A stretch of DNA of 6,720 bases, from NCBI GenBank assembly GCA_025451715.1, contig JANWJY010000100.1, positions 1 through 6,720 of the forward strand, given 5' to 3'. The position numbers and the translations under genes were made by a program. Within the stretch, counting starts at the first letter, position 1; each line of letters starts with the position of its first letter. Below the pieces are notes generated by a model that saw nothing but the letters and a program-made list of their open reading frames with translations, was not told the DNA's origin and made no database searches. Below are positions 5,321 to 6,720 of the stretch, in pieces. Source of the stretch: Fimbriimonadaceae bacterium. GTDB lineage: Bacteria > Armatimonadota > Fimbriimonadia > Fimbriimonadales > Fimbriimonadaceae.

Positions 5321-6720
5321 CTAGTTGCCGCCACCTGTCAAGAACTTGGGCTTGACGTACGGCTTCCTGGGGTTCTTGGCCAGGTCGTCGAGCAAGTACT
5401 TGACGGCCGCCTCGAGCTCCGGGTCCCTGCCCTGGGAGACCAGGTCAGGAGTGTCGTCCACGACGATGTCGGGGTCGATGCCCTTGTTCTCCGCAATGAT
5501 CTCGCCCGTCTGAACGTCGTAGAGCGCGAACTCAGGCGCCGTGACGTTCCCGCCGTCCACGAGCCCTCGACCGCCCGAGATTCCGACAAGCCCGCCCCAC
5601 GTGCGAGTGCCGATCAATGGGCCGACTCCAAGGTGCTTGAATAGCCACGGGAAGTGGTCGCCGCCGGAACCTGCGTATCGGTTGATGAGCATCACTTTGG
5701 GCCCGTCCCAAGTCTGAGGCGGATAGAGGACGTCTGGGGCATGACGCTGCTGGATGCCGGTGACGACCTGCCGCAGAAGCCGTTCGCCGAAGAACGTCGG
5801 GATGAACCCGCCGCCGTTGTAGCGCTCGTCGACGATGAAGCCCTGCTTGTCGCTCTGCGAGTAGTAGCCCTTGGCGAACTCGAGAATTCCCTCGACCGCC
5901 GTGTTCGGGACGTGGACGTATCCGAGCTTTCCGCCGGACATCTCTTCCACTCGCTTTCTGTTGGACTCCACCCAATCGCCGTACCGGAGCTGTTGCTCGT
6001 TGGCGATGGTCGTGACCACGTAGTCGCGAGCGTCCGTTCCACTCGCGCTCGACGCGACCTTGATCCGCACGTTCTTCCCCGCTTTGCCAACGAGGAGACT
6101 GTTCGGGTCGACGCTCGAGGTCACGGGCCGACCGTCGATCTCGAGCAGATAGTCTCCGTCTTTAACGTGCACACCTGGTGCGCCGAGCGGGCCGCGCCGA
6201 GCATCTTCGAAGTTAAGACCGCGGTAGACCTTTTTCAGCACGACGTTGCTGCCGGAGACCGCATAGTCGACTCCAAGCATTCCCGTATTCGGATTGCCAA
6301 GCGGCTGACCGAGGTCGCCGCCTTGGTTGTACGCGTGTCCGGTCCCTAGCTCTCCGATCATCATTCCCAGAAGGTAACTGACGTCGGACCGGTCTCCGGC
6401 GGCGGAGACGAGTCCGCTGTACTTCGCGCCGATCGCGTTCCAGTCGAGCCCGAGCATGTTCTTGTCGTAGAAGTTGTTCTTCTCGTACAGCCATGCGTCG
6501 CGCATCATCTGCTTCCACTCTTTGACCGGATCGATCGTCATGTTGACGTCGGCCATGTTCACACGACCCGTTCCCGGGGCGACGTTCGGCCGAATCGGCG
6601 AGATCGCGTAGTTCGGGCCGAAGTTGTAGGCCATCTTCGTGCGGTCGGGAGTGAAGTCGAACGATTGCGATCCGCTCACAATCGGCGTCGGCTGCTTGCT
6701 CGCGAGGTCGAACCTCAGGA
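5321..6720 (-). CDS. Tricorn-type S41 serine protease, C-terminal part (5' end outside window)
   Basis: Only the last about 466 codons lie here; the frame is open to the right edge, and the residues before the first in-frame GTG (6677-6679) read LRFDLASKQPTPIVSGSQSFDFTPDRTKMAYN, a beta-propeller repeat pattern. The GTG is therefore internal, not the start; full tricorn homologues exceed 1000 residues. Counting from that GTG: tricorn C1-type helical domain (about 50-117) with the catalytic His candidate at 115 (GELGTGHAY), a PDZ domain (about 130-225; GDYLLEIDGRPV), then the S41 catalytic core with Ser338 in AGSGGDHFPW, followed by TWGGLVGISGG and Glu397 in AENKGIDPDI. Tricorn proteases degrade peptides. 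In bacteria such proteins are often exported, but any signal peptide would be upstream and cannot be checked. The gene is followed by a terminator-like hairpin. Confidence 0.93.
   Translation of the reverse strand, partial: LRFDLASKQPTPIVSGSQSFDFTPDRTKMAYNFGPNYAISPIRPNVAPGTGRVNMADVNMTIDPVKEWKQMMRDAWLYEKNNFYDKNMLGLDWNAIGAKYSGLVSAAGDRSDVSYLLGMMIGELGTGHAYNQGGDLGQPLGNPNTGMLGVDYAVSGSNVVLKKVYRGLNFEDARRGPLGAPGVHVKDGDYLLEIDGRPVTSSVDPNSLLVGKAGKNVRIKVASSASGTDARDYVVTTIANEQQLRYGDWVESNRKRVEEMSGGKLGYVHVPNTAVEGILEFAKGYYSQSDKQGFIVDERYNGGGFIPTFFGERLLRQVVTGIQQRHAPDVLYPPQTWDGPKVMLINRYAGSGGDHFPWLFKHLGVGPLIGTRTWGGLVGISGGRGLVDGGNVTAPEFALYDVQTGEIIAENKGIDPDIVVDDTPDLVSQGRDPELEAAVKYLLDDLAKNPRKPYVKPKFLTGGGN

Noticed and set aside
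5654..6349. 231-codon plus-strand open frame
   Set aside because: Antisense shadow of the tricorn-type protease.

Overview
This is a 6.7 kb stretch of a GC-rich bacterial chromosome, densely packed with genes and without any mobile element, CRISPR array or tRNA that I could see. The bacterial type A RNase P RNA, bacterial-type cysteinyl-tRNA synthetase, a tricorn-type periplasmic or secreted protease and a type II secretion/type IV pilus ATPase relative point to a Gram-negative-type bacterium. The overall flavour (tricorn homologues, GspE/MshE-like proteins, promoters with only a -10 element abutting the start codon) resembles Armatimonadota/Fimbriimonadia, but that placement is a low-confidence inference.

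Layout, left to right: the 3' end of a TPR-repeat protein gene (+, probably entering from outside the window) converges on cysS (-); their stop codons share a CTAG. cysS diverges from a small SH3/KOW-like protein gene (+) that appears to start with CTG at 2030. The 65 bp between them holds two back-to-back -10 boxes arranged as a near-perfect inverted repeat around a GC palindrome. The small gene is followed by a DCC/DUF393 thiol-disulfide protein gene (+), then by rnpB (+), with its own -10 box exactly 7 nt before the 5' end of stem P1. rnpB runs head-on into a 685-codon gene (-) for a GspE/PilB/MshE-type protein. A short 138 bp gap with a terminator-like hairpin separates this from the C-terminal part of a tricorn-type S41 protease (-), which runs off the right edge.

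The most interesting item is the GspE/PilB-like protein. It keeps the family's N-terminal MshEN-like domain, core fold signatures and tetracysteine zinc site, but its Walker A, Asp box, catalytic Glu of Walker B and His box are all replaced. It therefore looks like a full-length pseudo-ATPase rather than a motor. Secondary points are the probable leaderless cysS mRNA and a shared promoter signature, the CTG start, and an RNase P RNA that seems to lack helix P18 and carries GGC instead of GGU in L15. The genes are mostly housekeeping neighbours; I see no evidence that they form one functional pathway.
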